64,000 nucleotides of DNA from NCBI GenBank assembly GCA_031409515.1, contig JANNXJ010000016.1:186001-250000 (forward strand). The letters are read 5' to 3'. A program made the position numbers and the translations under genes. Position 1 is the first letter of the stretch. Each line of letters starts with the position of its first letter. This document shows positions 43,517 to 51,830 of this stretch, piece by piece. Under the pieces are notes generated by a model. It was not told the DNA's origin and searched no databases. It saw only the letters and a program-made list of their open reading frames with translations. Origin of the DNA: SHZI01 sp031409515. Lineage in GTDB: Bacteria; Pseudomonadota; Gammaproteobacteria; Steroidobacterales; GCA-2729495.

Positions 43517-43653
43517 TCTGATGGTCACCGCTCCCCGTTCGGCGCGCTTTCCTCCTGGTTCCCGCGCCAACACGCTCCCCCGCCGGCGCTCCGTCGGCTG
43601 GGGGCACCTTTCATCTCGAGTTGCGCGCGCGATCTTGTCAGGACCGCGCCAAC

Positions 43654-43687
43654 AGCCCCGCCCGTCGGTCATTCAGCGGGCGGGGCT
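43654..43687. terminator. Strong GC hairpin, terminator or attenuator
   Basis: AGCCCCGCCCG (43654-43664) and CGGGCGGGGCT (43677-43687) form a perfect 11-bp stem with a 12-base loop, between the 289-residue gene and the mini tape-measure gene. No T run follows on either side, so termination would be incomplete. The stretch 43517-43653 shows nothing else. Confidence 0.6.
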
Positions 43688-43709
43688 CCTACTTCTCTCA
43701 AGGTGATTG

Positions 43710-44240
43710 ATGCTTGATCTGGCAACGCTGGCGATTAAGGTTGAGTCCAACGCGGACGATGCCACGCGGAGCCTGCAATCCCTCGCAGGTGCTGGTGACC
43801 AGGCCGAACGCGCCACCGACAAACTAAACGCCGGTTCGGCGCTCCTGGCCGTGCAGAACACGTCCGGGGTCCTGACCGCCCCCGAGATCCCGTCACTGAG
43901 CCTGACAGCGCCGCGCCTGGAGCCGCTCACGGTGCGCCCGTTCACCCTGCCGACCTTCGGCCCGCCCACCCTCGATGCGAACGCCCTGAGGCTGCCTGAG
44001 GCGGCCTCGTTGCCTGCCTTCCCAGTGTCGCGACCCGGGGGCGCACCGACAGTGAACATCTACAACCAGAGCGGCACACAACTAGACGCCTCCGTGCAGA
44101 CCAGCGACGGCAAAGACGGCGAGCGGATGATTCAGATCACCCTGCACCGCGTGGCCGAAGACATTGGCCGTGACGGACCCATCTCCCAGGTCATGCGCAC
44201 GAAGTTCAACCTCTCGCAAGCGCTCGGGAACCGCAGCTGA
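43710..44240 (+). CDS. Miniature tape-measure-like protein
   Basis: 176 residues. The start LATLAIKVESNADDATRSLQ and QAERATDKLNAG resemble the N-terminus of phage tail tape-measure proteins. The end, VNIYNQSGTQLDASVQTSDGKDGERMIQI... RVAEDIGRDGPISQVM, resembles their C-terminus. Normal tape-measure proteins have 600-2000 residues; here the long middle is absent and a Pro-rich linker joins the ends. A deletion or a purposely small version are both possible. Similarity is from memory of the family, not from a search. Confidence 0.6.
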   Translation: MLDLATLAIKVESNADDATRSLQSLAGAGDQAERATDKLNAGSALLAVQNTSGVLTAPEIPSLSLTAPRLEPLTVRPFTLPTFGPPTLDANALRLPEAASLPAFPVSRPGGAPTVNIYNQSGTQLDASVQTSDGKDGERMIQITLHRVAEDIGRDGPISQVMRTKFNLSQALGNRS

Positions 44241-44248
44241 GTGCACCG

Positions 44249-44689
44249 ATGTGGCTGGACGAGCCTGAAGACGTTGACCAGTCGCGGGTCGGCGCTTACG
44301 AAACTTGGCACTCCCTAGATCCGCGGCACACCGCCCTGATGGACGTGCTCGCCTCGCAAGCCGAGGACAATCCTTGGGCTCGCCTCTGGATCTCGGTGCT
44401 CGAGCAAGCGCTGATCGACGCCTTTTTGCCCCTCCCCAACAATTCGGATCACAAGCCATGGCCCAGCCGAGCCCGGTTCTGGCTGCGTACAGAGCACTTC
44501 GTCGAAACCTGTCACCGCGCTGGCCTGGATGGTGAATGGGTGCGGGAAATTGTCGAAAGCTATGCGCGGGAGCGCAACCATGGACGCGAAGACGCAGAAC
44601 CGGATACGGCGCCACGCTCGAATGCTCAACCTATCGATCTGGGAAACAGCCAAGGACTACCAGGGCCGCGTCGGCATTCACGACGCTGA
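44249..44689 (+). CDS. Small element protein of unknown function
   Basis: 146 residues. The part up to about 115 (MWLDEPEDVDQSRVGAYETW... REIVESYARERNHG) looks like a real helical protein; the last 35 residues overlap the next gene in another frame and look non-conserved. It may end through an overlap or a frameshift. No family recognised. Confidence 0.5.
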   Translation: MWLDEPEDVDQSRVGAYETWHSLDPRHTALMDVLASQAEDNPWARLWISVLEQALIDAFLPLPNNSDHKPWPSRARFWLRTEHFVETCHRAGLDGEWVREIVESYARERNHGREDAEPDTAPRSNAQPIDLGNSQGLPGPRRHSRR

Positions 44690-44915
44690 CGGCCCGCTCA
44701 CGGCTTGGTCGGGCATCAAATGGGTCGAGGTCGAGGCATGGATCGAGGCCTTCCTGCAGAACCCTCAGCGCGAACTGGAGAACCTGCCTCCGCCGGTACC
44801 GATCGGCCCTTGTGCGATTGCCCGGTATCGCGTGGCGAAGACGCGGTACAACCGGCGGCTGGTGCCCGCTGCCCTTGACCAAAAGCGATCCACGCGTCGC
44901 ATTTGCAGGGGGTAA
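44580..44915 (+). CDS. Small element protein of unknown function
   Basis: 111 residues from an ATG with GGGAG nine bases upstream. RRHARMLNLSIWETAKDYQG and WSGIKWVEVEAWIEAFLQNP read as structured protein. It overlaps the preceding frame by 110 bp. No family recognised; the next gene is an antidote-like protein but this one does not look like a RelE/HigB toxin. Confidence 0.55.
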   Translation: MDAKTQNRIRRHARMLNLSIWETAKDYQGRVGIHDADGPLTAWSGIKWVEVEAWIEAFLQNPQRELENLPPPVPIGPCAIARYRVAKTRYNRRLVPAALDQKRSTRRICRG

Positions 44916-44925
44916 ACTCTCGGCC

Positions 44926-45192
44926 ATGAACCCGGAAACCTTCACCCCCTACGACAGCGCCGACTACCTGAAGACGCCCGAGCAGATCGCGGGCTACCTG
45001 GCTGCGGCTATCGAGGGAGGCGGGGCCGATCCCGAGTTCATGGTGCACGTGCGGGACGTGGTCGCTCGTGCCGAAGCTGCTGAAATTCAGACGCGACGCC
45101 AGCTGATCCCCAGCAACGCCAAGGCCGACGCAAACAAGACACCGGGAAGGGGCAGTGGCACGACAGACGAGATGGACCCGGAAACGATGTAG
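44926..45192 (+). CDS. Antidote-like N-terminal fragment (addiction-module antidote family)
   Basis: 88 residues. TFTPYDSADYLKTPEQIAGYLAAAIE and PEFMVHVRDVVARAEAA match the start of the HigA-like addiction-module antidote family, but the following helix-turn-helix is missing and the tail is charged and low in complexity. Partner toxin not seen. Possibly a decayed module. It overlaps the convergent cargo gene by 106 bp. Confidence 0.5.
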   Translation: MNPETFTPYDSADYLKTPEQIAGYLAAAIEGGGADPEFMVHVRDVVARAEAAEIQTRRQLIPSNAKADANKTPGRGSGTTDEMDPETM

Positions 45193-45680
45193 CGCTTGGG
45201 GCGATCATTGAACGAGCAGCCGGCGCTGTAACTGAAGCACTCACCCTCGAAAGAGTTTCCCGTCGGGTGTGGCAGGAGCGCGATCGTCCCACCAAGGTTC
45301 GTCATGGGACCTGCGAGCCCTGCGAAAAACCCGTACGCCGGAAACTGACTGGTGTCACCTCCTGGATTCTGCGTATCGAATGACAATTGCCGAAGGTCGC
45401 AGCAAATATTGTCGCGGTAAAGATAAAGAGCACCTGCGTACGCCGCACCCGCGGTGGTCGTGACCTGGACCGCCGATACTGGCGTTCCAAAGCGGAGGTC
45501 ATAATCAAAATTGAACGACCCGGTCGCTGTACCGCCGTCGTCGAAGGCCACATCGATCAGCGTCCATCGAACTGGCACTGCCGATGCCGTGGTTGCTGCC
45601 ATGAAGGCGGCGAGAGCAAGAGCAATTCTTACCGCCGGGACGCAGAACCTACCGCAGTGCAGTGCGCTAAACCGTCGCAT
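45087..45680 (-). CDS. Exported protein with VPLPL/PEP-CTERM-like anchor (element cargo)
   Basis: 197 residues from the ATG at 45680. Signal peptide at about 1-34 (ALALAAFMAATTASA), then a beta-rich domain (FDDGGTATGSFNFDYDLRFG, ending in NDRPKRYIVSGSIS) and a C-terminal sorting signal VVPLPLPGVLFASALALLG followed by arginines, like exosortase substrates. It is the only gene on this strand inside the element and lies at the right end, where cargo usually sits. Role unknown; extracellular location is expected. Confidence 0.75.
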   Translation of the reverse strand: MRRFSALHCGRFCVPAVRIALALAAFMAATTASAVPVRWTLIDVAFDDGGTATGSFNFDYDLRFGTPVSAVQVTTTAGAAYAGALYLYRDNICCDLRQLSFDTQNPGGDTSQFPAYGFFAGLAGPMTNLGGTIALLPHPTGNSFEGECFSYSAGCSFNDRPKRYIVSGSISSVVPLPLPGVLFASALALLGISWRRV

Positions 45681-45712
45681 GGCGGCAAGTCTAACCCCGA
45701 CTGGGTCTCGCC

Positions 45713-45730
45713 GTTGCACGGGCGTTGCAC
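45713..45730 (+). repeat. Paired heptamer GTTGCAC-N4-GTTGCAC, right end
   Basis: Copies at 45713 and 45724, 11 bp apart, about 45 bp inside attR and in the same orientation as the left-end pair. See the left-end entry. Confidence 0.65.
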
Positions 45731-45735
45731 CACGT

Positions 45736-45795
45736 CTAGAGACCGGCTGAAACCCGCGCCACTGCTAGCGATTCACTGCAGAAAGGGCAGTACAT
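45736..45795 (-). pseudogene. Stranded original nrdR 5' end with attR core
   Basis: Reverse strand reads ATG TAC TGC CCT TTC TGC AGT GAA, that is MYCPFCSE, the canonical NrdR start, then runs into element sequence and stops after 19 codons. The 15-bp core is 45775-45789. The ATG is 22 bp after the glyA stop, the native glyA-nrdR junction. Confidence 0.85.
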
Positions 45796-45817
45796 CGGCT
45801 GGTACCCGCTGCCGGGG

Positions 45818-47086
45818 CTACCGGTAGACGGGAAAACGCCCGCAGAGCTCGATCACCTGCTGGCGGATCTTCCCGGCCCGCTGCTCATCCTTGATGTCAT
45901 CCAGGATGTCGGCGATCCAGCCGGTCAGCTGGCGGATCTCGGTGGCGCCGAAACCGCGGGTGGTGACAGCGGGCGTACCGAGGCGCAGGCCGCTGGTGAC
46001 AAAGGGCGAGCGGGGGTCATTGGGCACCGCGTTCTTGTTCACCGTGATGTGGGCGGCGTCGAGGACCGCGTCCGCGTCCTTGCCGGTGATGTCCTTGTCG
46101 ATCAGGTCCAGGAGGAACATGTGGTTCTCCGTCCCGCCGGACACGATCTTGTAGCCCCGCTCCATCAGTACCTGGGCCATGAGCGCCGCATTGGCCTTCA
46201 CTTCCTTCTGGTAGACCTTGAACTCGGGCTGCAGCGCCTCGAGGAACGCCACGGCCTTGGCAGCAATGACGTGCATCAGCGGGCCGCCCTGGGTGCCGGG
46301 GAAGATGAGCGAATTCATCTTCTTGTGAATATCGTCCTTGCCGGGGTCCGCACAGGGCCGGGCGAGGATCAGGCCGCCGCGGGGCCCGCGGAGCGTCTTG
46401 TGCGTGGTGGTGGTAGTGACGTCGGCAAAGGGCACCGGGTTCGGATACTCGCCGGCCGCCACGAGGCCCGCCACGTGGGCCATGTCGACAAACAGGTAGG
46501 CGCCGACGCTGTCGGCAATCTCCCGGAACCGCTTCCAGTCCACGACCCGCGAGTAGGCCGAGAAGCCGGCAATGATCATGCGCGGCTTGTGTTCCTGGGC
46601 GAGACGCGCCACCTCGTCATAGTTGATGAGGCCGGTCTGGGCATCCACACCGTAGGACACGATGTTGAACAGCTTGCCCGAGAAGTTCACTGGCGAACCG
46701 TGGGTGAGGTGGCCACCGTGGGCCAGGCTCATGCCGAGCACGGTGTCCCCCGGCTGGAGCAGGCCCAGATAGACGGCGGCGTTGGCCTGGGAACCGGAAT
46801 GGGGCTGCACGTTGGCGTAGGCGGCGCCAAACAACTGTTTGGCCCGGTCAATGGCCAGGGTTTCGGCCAGATCCACGAACTCGCAACCCCCGTAGTAGCG
46901 CTTGCCCGGATAGCCCTCGGCGTACTTGTTGGTCAGCACCGAGCCCTGCACTTCCAGCACGCGCTGGCTGACATAGTTTTCGGAGGCGATCAGCTCAACA
47001 TGCTCTTCCTGGCGGCGCTGTTCCAGCCCGATGGCACGGGCAAGTTCGGGGTCGAAGCCGGCGAGGCTGGCGTGACTGTCGAGCAT
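45818..47086 (-). CDS. glyA: Serine hydroxymethyltransferase
   Basis: 422 residues. The PLP lysine is in TTTTHKTLRGPRGG, with ELIASENYVS, SGSQANAAVYLGLLQPGD and YGVDAQTGLI. It converts serine to glycine and supplies one-carbon units. The ATG at 47086 was chosen from homology; a longer frame lacks similarity. Without the element it would be directly upstream of nrdR; now any glyA read-through enters the element. Confidence 0.97.
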   Translation of the reverse strand: MLDSHASLAGFDPELARAIGLEQRRQEEHVELIASENYVSQRVLEVQGSVLTNKYAEGYPGKRYYGGCEFVDLAETLAIDRAKQLFGAAYANVQPHSGSQANAAVYLGLLQPGDTVLGMSLAHGGHLTHGSPVNFSGKLFNIVSYGVDAQTGLINYDEVARLAQEHKPRMIIAGFSAYSRVVDWKRFREIADSVGAYLFVDMAHVAGLVAAGEYPNPVPFADVTTTTTHKTLRGPRGGLILARPCADPGKDDIHKKMNSLIFPGTQGGPLMHVIAAKAVAFLEALQPEFKVYQKEVKANAALMAQVLMERGYKIVSGGTENHMFLLDLIDKDITGKDADAVLDAAHITVNKNAVPNDPRSPFVTSGLRLGTPAVTTRGFGATEIRQLTGWIADILDDIKDEQRAGKIRQQVIELCGRFPVYR

Positions 47087-47136
47087 GGGCGGGCTCCGGA
47101 GCGGAAAGCACGCCATTCTAACCGAGAGCCGCCCCG

Positions 47137-48105
47137 TTACGCGGCCCGGCCCGCAGCAACGAGGGCCTCGACGACGGCAGTCCAGCCGAGCGCTACGTTG
47201 CGGCGGTTGTAGCCACCACCGCCCAACGCCAGGAGCCGCCCGTCGGACCACCGGTCTGCCAGGGCGGCTAGGCGCCCCGCCGCATAACCGTGGGCGGCGG
47301 GCGACAGCCTGAGGTGGGTGAGCGGGTCCCCCGCGAGACTGTCGGCGCCGCACTGAAAGAGGATGAACTCGGGCCGGAAGTCCGTGACATAAGACTCGAC
47401 CCGCTCCCAGGCGCTGCGAAACTCGTCGTCCCCGGCCCCGGGCGCCAGCGGAATATTCAGTTTTGTCCCGGCAGCCGCCCCACGCCCGGTCTCCGCTGCA
47501 GCGCCGGTTCCGGGATAGAGATAGCGGCCATCCTCGTGGATATCGGCAAAGCCGATGCCCGGGTCGTCTTCAAAGGCGTAGAACACGCCATCTCCGTGGT
47601 GCGCATCGATGTCCACGTAGGCCACGCGCCGCAGGCCATGCCGGGACCGGAGCAACTCCAGCACCACGCCACAGTCGTTATAGATGCAGAAGCCTGCGGC
47701 CCGGTCCCGTGCTGCATGATGCAATCCCGCGATGGGGACGAACGCCCGGCGTGCATGTCCCGCCATGATGTGCTCCATGGCAAAAATGGCGGCGCCAACG
47801 ACAGCGGCGGCGGCGGCATCCAGACCGCGCCGCGCCGGCGTGTCTCCGCCATCCAGCCAGCCATCACCGGCCAGACAGAGGGCTTCGACCCGGGAGATGT
47901 GCGCTGGCGTGTGGAATGCCAGCAGCTCGGCGTGGGTTGCCTCGCTGGCGCAGGCAAAGGTGACTTCCCGCGCAACACCCCGCTCGGCCAGTTCCTGGTG
48001 GAAAACCTCGTGCCGGTCGGGACCGAACGGGTGGCCCTCGCCAAAGCCGTAAGCGGCGATGTTCGCGCCCTTCAGCACGAGCACTTCATTGCGTCCCGCA
48101 GCCAC
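47137..48105 (-). CDS. Histone deacetylase/AcuC-like amidohydrolase
   Basis: 322 residues. Zinc and catalytic residues are visible in GLHHAARDRAAGFCIYND and VDIDAHHGDGVFYAFE, with LALGGGGYNRRNVALGWTA near the end. Members deacetylate acetylated enzymes or polyamines; the substrate cannot be predicted. The start is GTG at 48105. It lies 50 bp upstream of glyA on the same strand, and is divergent from ettA. Confidence 0.93.
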   Translation of the reverse strand: MAAGRNEVLVLKGANIAAYGFGEGHPFGPDRHEVFHQELAERGVAREVTFACASEATHAELLAFHTPAHISRVEALCLAGDGWLDGGDTPARRGLDAAAAAVVGAAIFAMEHIMAGHARRAFVPIAGLHHAARDRAAGFCIYNDCGVVLELLRSRHGLRRVAYVDIDAHHGDGVFYAFEDDPGIGFADIHEDGRYLYPGTGAAAETGRGAAAGTKLNIPLAPGAGDDEFRSAWERVESYVTDFRPEFILFQCGADSLAGDPLTHLRLSPAAHGYAAGRLAALADRWSDGRLLALGGGGYNRRNVALGWTAVVEALVAAGRAA

Positions 48106-48262
48106 CGGCAGTACCCGAACGATCAGTTGTTAGACTTCTCAGTATAGCTTTGCAAGGTGTACGCCTTGGCCGATAATGCCCCGACATCGCTTTAACTCCA
48201 GCACGCGGCCAGAAGCAGCGACTCAGGCTGGCCTTAGCTGACGCAGCTGACAAGGATTCCCG

Positions 48263-49936
48263 GTGGCTCAGTACGTCTACACAATGAACCGCGTGGGCAA
48301 GATCGTCCCGCCGAAGCGCTTCATCCTCAAGAACATCTCCCTCAGTTTCTTTCCCGGCGCCAAGATCGGTGTGCTGGGACTCAACGGCTCCGGGAAATCC
48401 ACGCTCCTGCGCATCATGGCCGGCGTGGACCCGGATTTTGAAGGCGAGGCCCGACCCCAGCCCGGCATTCGTATTGGTTACCTGCAGCAGGAACCGGAGT
48501 TACCGGCCGGCAAGACCGTGCGGGAGATCACCGAAGAGGGTCTCGGCGAGATGTTCGCGCTGGTCAAACGCTTCAACGAGATCAGCGAGAAGTTCGCTGA
48601 GCCCATGGACGACGACGCGATGAACAAACTGCTGGAGCAGCAGGGCAAACTCCAGGATCAGATCGACGCCAAGAACGGCTGGGAGATCGAACGTAAACTG
48701 GAGATCGCCGCCGATGCCCTGCGCCTGCCGGAGTGGGACGCGAAGGTCGAGAATCTCTCCGGCGGTGAGCGGCGCCGGGTCGCCCTGTGCCGGCTGCTGC
48801 TGTCCGAGCCGGACATGCTGCTGCTCGACGAACCCACGAACCACCTGGACGCCGCTTCGGTGGCCTGGCTCGAGAAGTTTCTGGAGAGCTATCCGGGTAC
48901 GGTCATCGCAGTCACCCACGACCGCTACTTCCTGGACAACGTCGCTGGCTGGATTCTGGAACTCGACCGGGGCCAGGGTATTCCCTGGGAGGGCAACTAC
49001 TCGTCCTGGCTGGACCAGAAGGGCAAGCGACTCGCCCTGGAAGAGAAGTCCGAGCAGGCCCGCCAGAAGAACATCAAGGCCGAGCTGGAATGGGTGCGGG
49101 CCAACCCCAAAGCCCGGCAGGCCAAGAGCAAGGCGCGCTTGAGCCGGTTCCAGGAACTCGTCTCCCAGGAGTACCAGGAGCGCCAGGAAACCCTGGAGAT
49201 CTACATTCCACCCGGCCCGCGGCTGGGCGATCTCGTGATCGAAGTGACGCACCTCCGCAAGGGCTACGGCGACCGACTCCTCATCGAGGATCTGAGCTTC
49301 CAGATCCCGCCGGGCGCCATCGTCGGCATCATTGGGCCCAACGGGGCCGGCAAGACCACCCTCTTCCGCATGCTGACCGGCCTCGAGAAACCTGACTCGG
49401 GCAACATCCGCCTGGGAGAAACTGTGCAGCTCGCAGCCGTCGATCAGTCCCGGCAGTCCCTTGACCCGGCCAAGTCCGTCTTTGCCGAGATCTCCGGTGG
49501 TGAGGATCTCCTGCGCATCGGCAAGTACGAGACGCCGGCCCGCGCCTACGTCGGCCGCTTCAACTTCAAAGGCACCCAGCAGCAGCAACTCATCGGCGAG
49601 TTGTCCGGCGGTGAGCGCAACCGGGTCCACCTGGCCAAGGTCCTGAAGTCCGGCGGCAATGTGCTGCTCCTCGATGAACCGACCAACGACCTCGACGTGG
49701 AAACGCTGCGGGCGCTGGAAGAAGCCCTGCTGGAATTCCCGGGCTGTGCCATCGTCATTTCCCACGATCGCTGGTTCCTCGACCGGATCGCCACGCACAT
49801 TCTGGCCTTTGAAGGCGACAGCCAGGTGCTGTGGTTCCAGGGGAACTATGCGGAGTACGAGGCCGACCTGCGGCGACGGCTTGGCGACGACGCCAGTAAT
49901 CCGCACCGGATCCGCTTCAAGCCGCTGACACGCTAA
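48263..49936 (+). CDS. ettA: Energy-dependent translational throttle protein EttA (ABC-F)
   Basis: 557 residues with two ABC domains (GLNGSGKSTLLR and GPNGAGKTTLFR; signatures NLSGGERRRV and ELSGGERNRVHLAK), the linker with ELEWVRANPKARQAKSKARL and no membrane segments. EttA binds the ribosomal E site and regulates entry into elongation according to ATP level. The GTG start gives the family N-terminus AQYVYTMNRVGKIVPPK. Confidence 0.96.
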   Translation: MAQYVYTMNRVGKIVPPKRFILKNISLSFFPGAKIGVLGLNGSGKSTLLRIMAGVDPDFEGEARPQPGIRIGYLQQEPELPAGKTVREITEEGLGEMFALVKRFNEISEKFAEPMDDDAMNKLLEQQGKLQDQIDAKNGWEIERKLEIAADALRLPEWDAKVENLSGGERRRVALCRLLLSEPDMLLLDEPTNHLDAASVAWLEKFLESYPGTVIAVTHDRYFLDNVAGWILELDRGQGIPWEGNYSSWLDQKGKRLALEEKSEQARQKNIKAELEWVRANPKARQAKSKARLSRFQELVSQEYQERQETLEIYIPPGPRLGDLVIEVTHLRKGYGDRLLIEDLSFQIPPGAIVGIIGPNGAGKTTLFRMLTGLEKPDSGNIRLGETVQLAAVDQSRQSLDPAKSVFAEISGGEDLLRIGKYETPARAYVGRFNFKGTQQQQLIGELSGGERNRVHLAKVLKSGGNVLLLDEPTNDLDVETLRALEEALLEFPGCAIVISHDRWFLDRIATHILAFEGDSQVLWFQGNYAEYEADLRRRLGDDASNPHRIRFKPLTR

Positions 49937-49953
49937 GGGCACACAGCAGACAC

Positions 49954-50685
49954 ATGACAGCCAGCATCACGGCAGACGGGCGTTTCGAACGCATTGGCGG
50001 CACGGGGACGATGGAATGCCCGCACTGCGGGGCCATCGGGCCCATCACGGTGACGGCTTTTCCGGCGTTCAGCAAACTGAAGGCCGAGCGGCCCGCTCAG
50101 GTTGGCGTGGTCCTGCAGTGCTCCGCCTGCAAGGCCCCGGTCTTCCTCCGCTATCGCGCCCGTGCCTTTCGGGACGACCGGGTGGAACTGAACCCTTTGC
50201 CTCAGGTGGTGGAGCACCCGCCGGAGCGCTTCAGCCTGAGTTATCTGCCACCGCCCGTCGCGGCGCGCTTCCGCGAGGCGCTCGCGTGCTTCAGCAGCGG
50301 CCTCTGGCAGGCCTTCGCGGCGATGTGCCGGCAGACCGCCCGGGCCACGTTCGAGGATGTCGGCGACGCCGGGCGGATGCGCATCTTTGATCTGGTGGCC
50401 GAGGTGCAGGAACTGGGCGACATCGACGACGCCACCTTCGCCGCCGTGCGCCGGATTATCTTCGACCCGGACGCCGGCAGGCAGGAGCCGGAGTACGACC
50501 GCCGCCAGGCAGCCGTGTTGCTGGAAACCATGAAGGATCTGCTCACCCAGACCTACGTGCGCCGGGCAAAACTGCGGCAGGCGCTGAAGGTACGGCGGTT
50601 CTTTGCCAACCAGGCGGCGGGAATTGACGAGGACGAGCCGGAGGCTCCGGTGCGGATTTCACCTTTGAAGGATCGGCCGGCGTAA
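49954..50685 (+). CDS. DUF4145-like protein with N-terminal zinc ribbon
   Basis: 243 residues. CPHCG (about 22-26) and CSAC (about 52-55) form a zinc ribbon; the remainder is helical (RFREALACFSSGLWQAFAAMCRQTARATFED), as in DUF4145 proteins, some of which are nuclease-associated. Function unknown. It starts 17 bp after ettA and precedes the KAS III gene by 10 bp, suggesting an operon. Confidence 0.75.
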   Translation: MTASITADGRFERIGGTGTMECPHCGAIGPITVTAFPAFSKLKAERPAQVGVVLQCSACKAPVFLRYRARAFRDDRVELNPLPQVVEHPPERFSLSYLPPPVAARFREALACFSSGLWQAFAAMCRQTARATFEDVGDAGRMRIFDLVAEVQELGDIDDATFAAVRRIIFDPDAGRQEPEYDRRQAAVLLETMKDLLTQTYVRRAKLRQALKVRRFFANQAAGIDEDEPEAPVRISPLKDRPA

Positions 50686-50695
50686 GGAGTCAGTG

Positions 50696-51826
50696 ATGAG
50701 CCATGCAGCGATTACGGGCTGGGGCAAGTGCCTTCCCCCGGCAGTGCTGAGTAACGCAGACCTCGCCACCTTTCTGGATACCAGCGATGAGTGGATCTTG
50801 AGCCGCACGGGCATGCGCGAGCGGCGCATTTCCCATGTCCCGGCCATCGACATGGCTGCGGTCGCCAGCGCCCGGGCCCTCGCCTGTGCCGGGCTGGACA
50901 GCAAGGACCTCGACCTCATCGTGTACGGCAGCTGCAGCTCCGATGAGCAGGTGCCGAACAGCGCATCCGGCGTGCAGGTTCTGCTCGGCGCGCACAACGC
51001 CGGCGCCATGGACATCAATACGGCCTGTACCAGCTTCCTCTACGGGCTCTCCGCCGCCAGCGCCATGGTCCGGTCCGGCGTGGTGCGGAACGCGCTGGTG
51101 ATCGGGGTTGAGCTGATCTCGCCCTACATGGACTGGGAAAACCGCAACGTCTCGGTGCTGTTCGGGGATGGCGCGGCAGCCGTGATTCTCCAGTCCAGCG
51201 AGAGCGAGCTCGGCGTGCTTGGTGAACATCTCGGCTGCTTTGCCGATGCCCGGCAGACCCTGCGGGTGCGGGGGATGGGCTGCTCCTACGCCAATCAGGG
51301 CGTCCAGTATGGCGATACGCTCTGGGACTTCGATGGCCAGGAGATCTTCCGCCGCGCTGTGAAGGGCATGGCGCAGGCGACGGAGAAAGCGCTGGGCAGG
51401 TGTGGCATCACGACGGACCAGATCGACCTGATGGTCCCCCACCAGGCCAACCTGCGCATCATCGAGTCTGTGGCGAAGTACGCCGGGATCCCGATGAGCA
51501 AGGTTTTCCTGACGGTGGAGCGCTACGGCAACATGTCTGCCGCCACGGTGCCGGTCGCTCTGGTCGAGGCACTGGAGGCCGGCAGGGTCAAGCCGGGCGC
51601 AACGATCCTCATGCCCGGCTTCGGCGGCGGTCTCACCGTGTGTTCCCATGTGGTGCGCTGGGGCGACCGGGTGACACCCCTCGGCCTGAGTCCGGCGGAG
51701 CTGGCACCGAATGCCCGAACCGCCCTGGAGATGGTGAACGACATCCGTGCGCGGCGTAGTGCTCACGGTGCGTCAGAGCGGGGTCTGATGGCGCCCCGCT
51801 TCGCAGAGACCAGACTGGCGGACTGA
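50696..51826 (+). CDS. 3-oxoacyl-ACP synthase III (KAS III) family, long form
   Basis: 376 residues, longer than E. coli FabH. The Cys-His-Asn triad is in NTACTSFLYG, MVPHQANLRI and YGNMSAATVP. The long form recalls the Pseudomonas PA3286-type enzyme that takes medium-chain acyl-CoA, but substrate cannot be read. AAGGAG sits ahead of the ATG at 50696. Its end is convergent with purL four bases away. Confidence 0.88.
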   Translation: MSHAAITGWGKCLPPAVLSNADLATFLDTSDEWILSRTGMRERRISHVPAIDMAAVASARALACAGLDSKDLDLIVYGSCSSDEQVPNSASGVQVLLGAHNAGAMDINTACTSFLYGLSAASAMVRSGVVRNALVIGVELISPYMDWENRNVSVLFGDGAAAVILQSSESELGVLGEHLGCFADARQTLRVRGMGCSYANQGVQYGDTLWDFDGQEIFRRAVKGMAQATEKALGRCGITTDQIDLMVPHQANLRIIESVAKYAGIPMSKVFLTVERYGNMSAATVPVALVEALEAGRVKPGATILMPGFGGGLTVCSHVVRWGDRVTPLGLSPAELAPNARTALEMVNDIRARRSAHGASERGLMAPRFAETRLAD

Positions 51827-51830
51827 GCAA

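Larger units (their letters stand above)
34654..45789. mobile_element. 11.1-kb integrated phage-satellite-like element in the 5' end of nrdR
   Basis: Bounded by identical 15-bp cores (34654-34668 and 45775-45789) and encoding, in order: tyrosine integrase, two unknown proteins, a small possible excisionase, two small unknowns, a RepA-like ATPase, a small HTH protein, terminase-like small and large subunits, a GRPKKG protein, an unknown protein, a tape-measure-like mini protein, small unknowns and a PEP-CTERM-like cargo gene. Nothing resembles portal, capsid, protease or tail structural genes. Removing it rejoins glyA and nrdR with 22 bp between stop and start. Satellite or reduced prophage cannot be separated from sequence alone. 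Confidence 0.85.

Noticed and set aside
46049..47212. 387-codon frame antisense to glyA
   Set aside because: Shadow of a strongly conserved gene; no protein motif.
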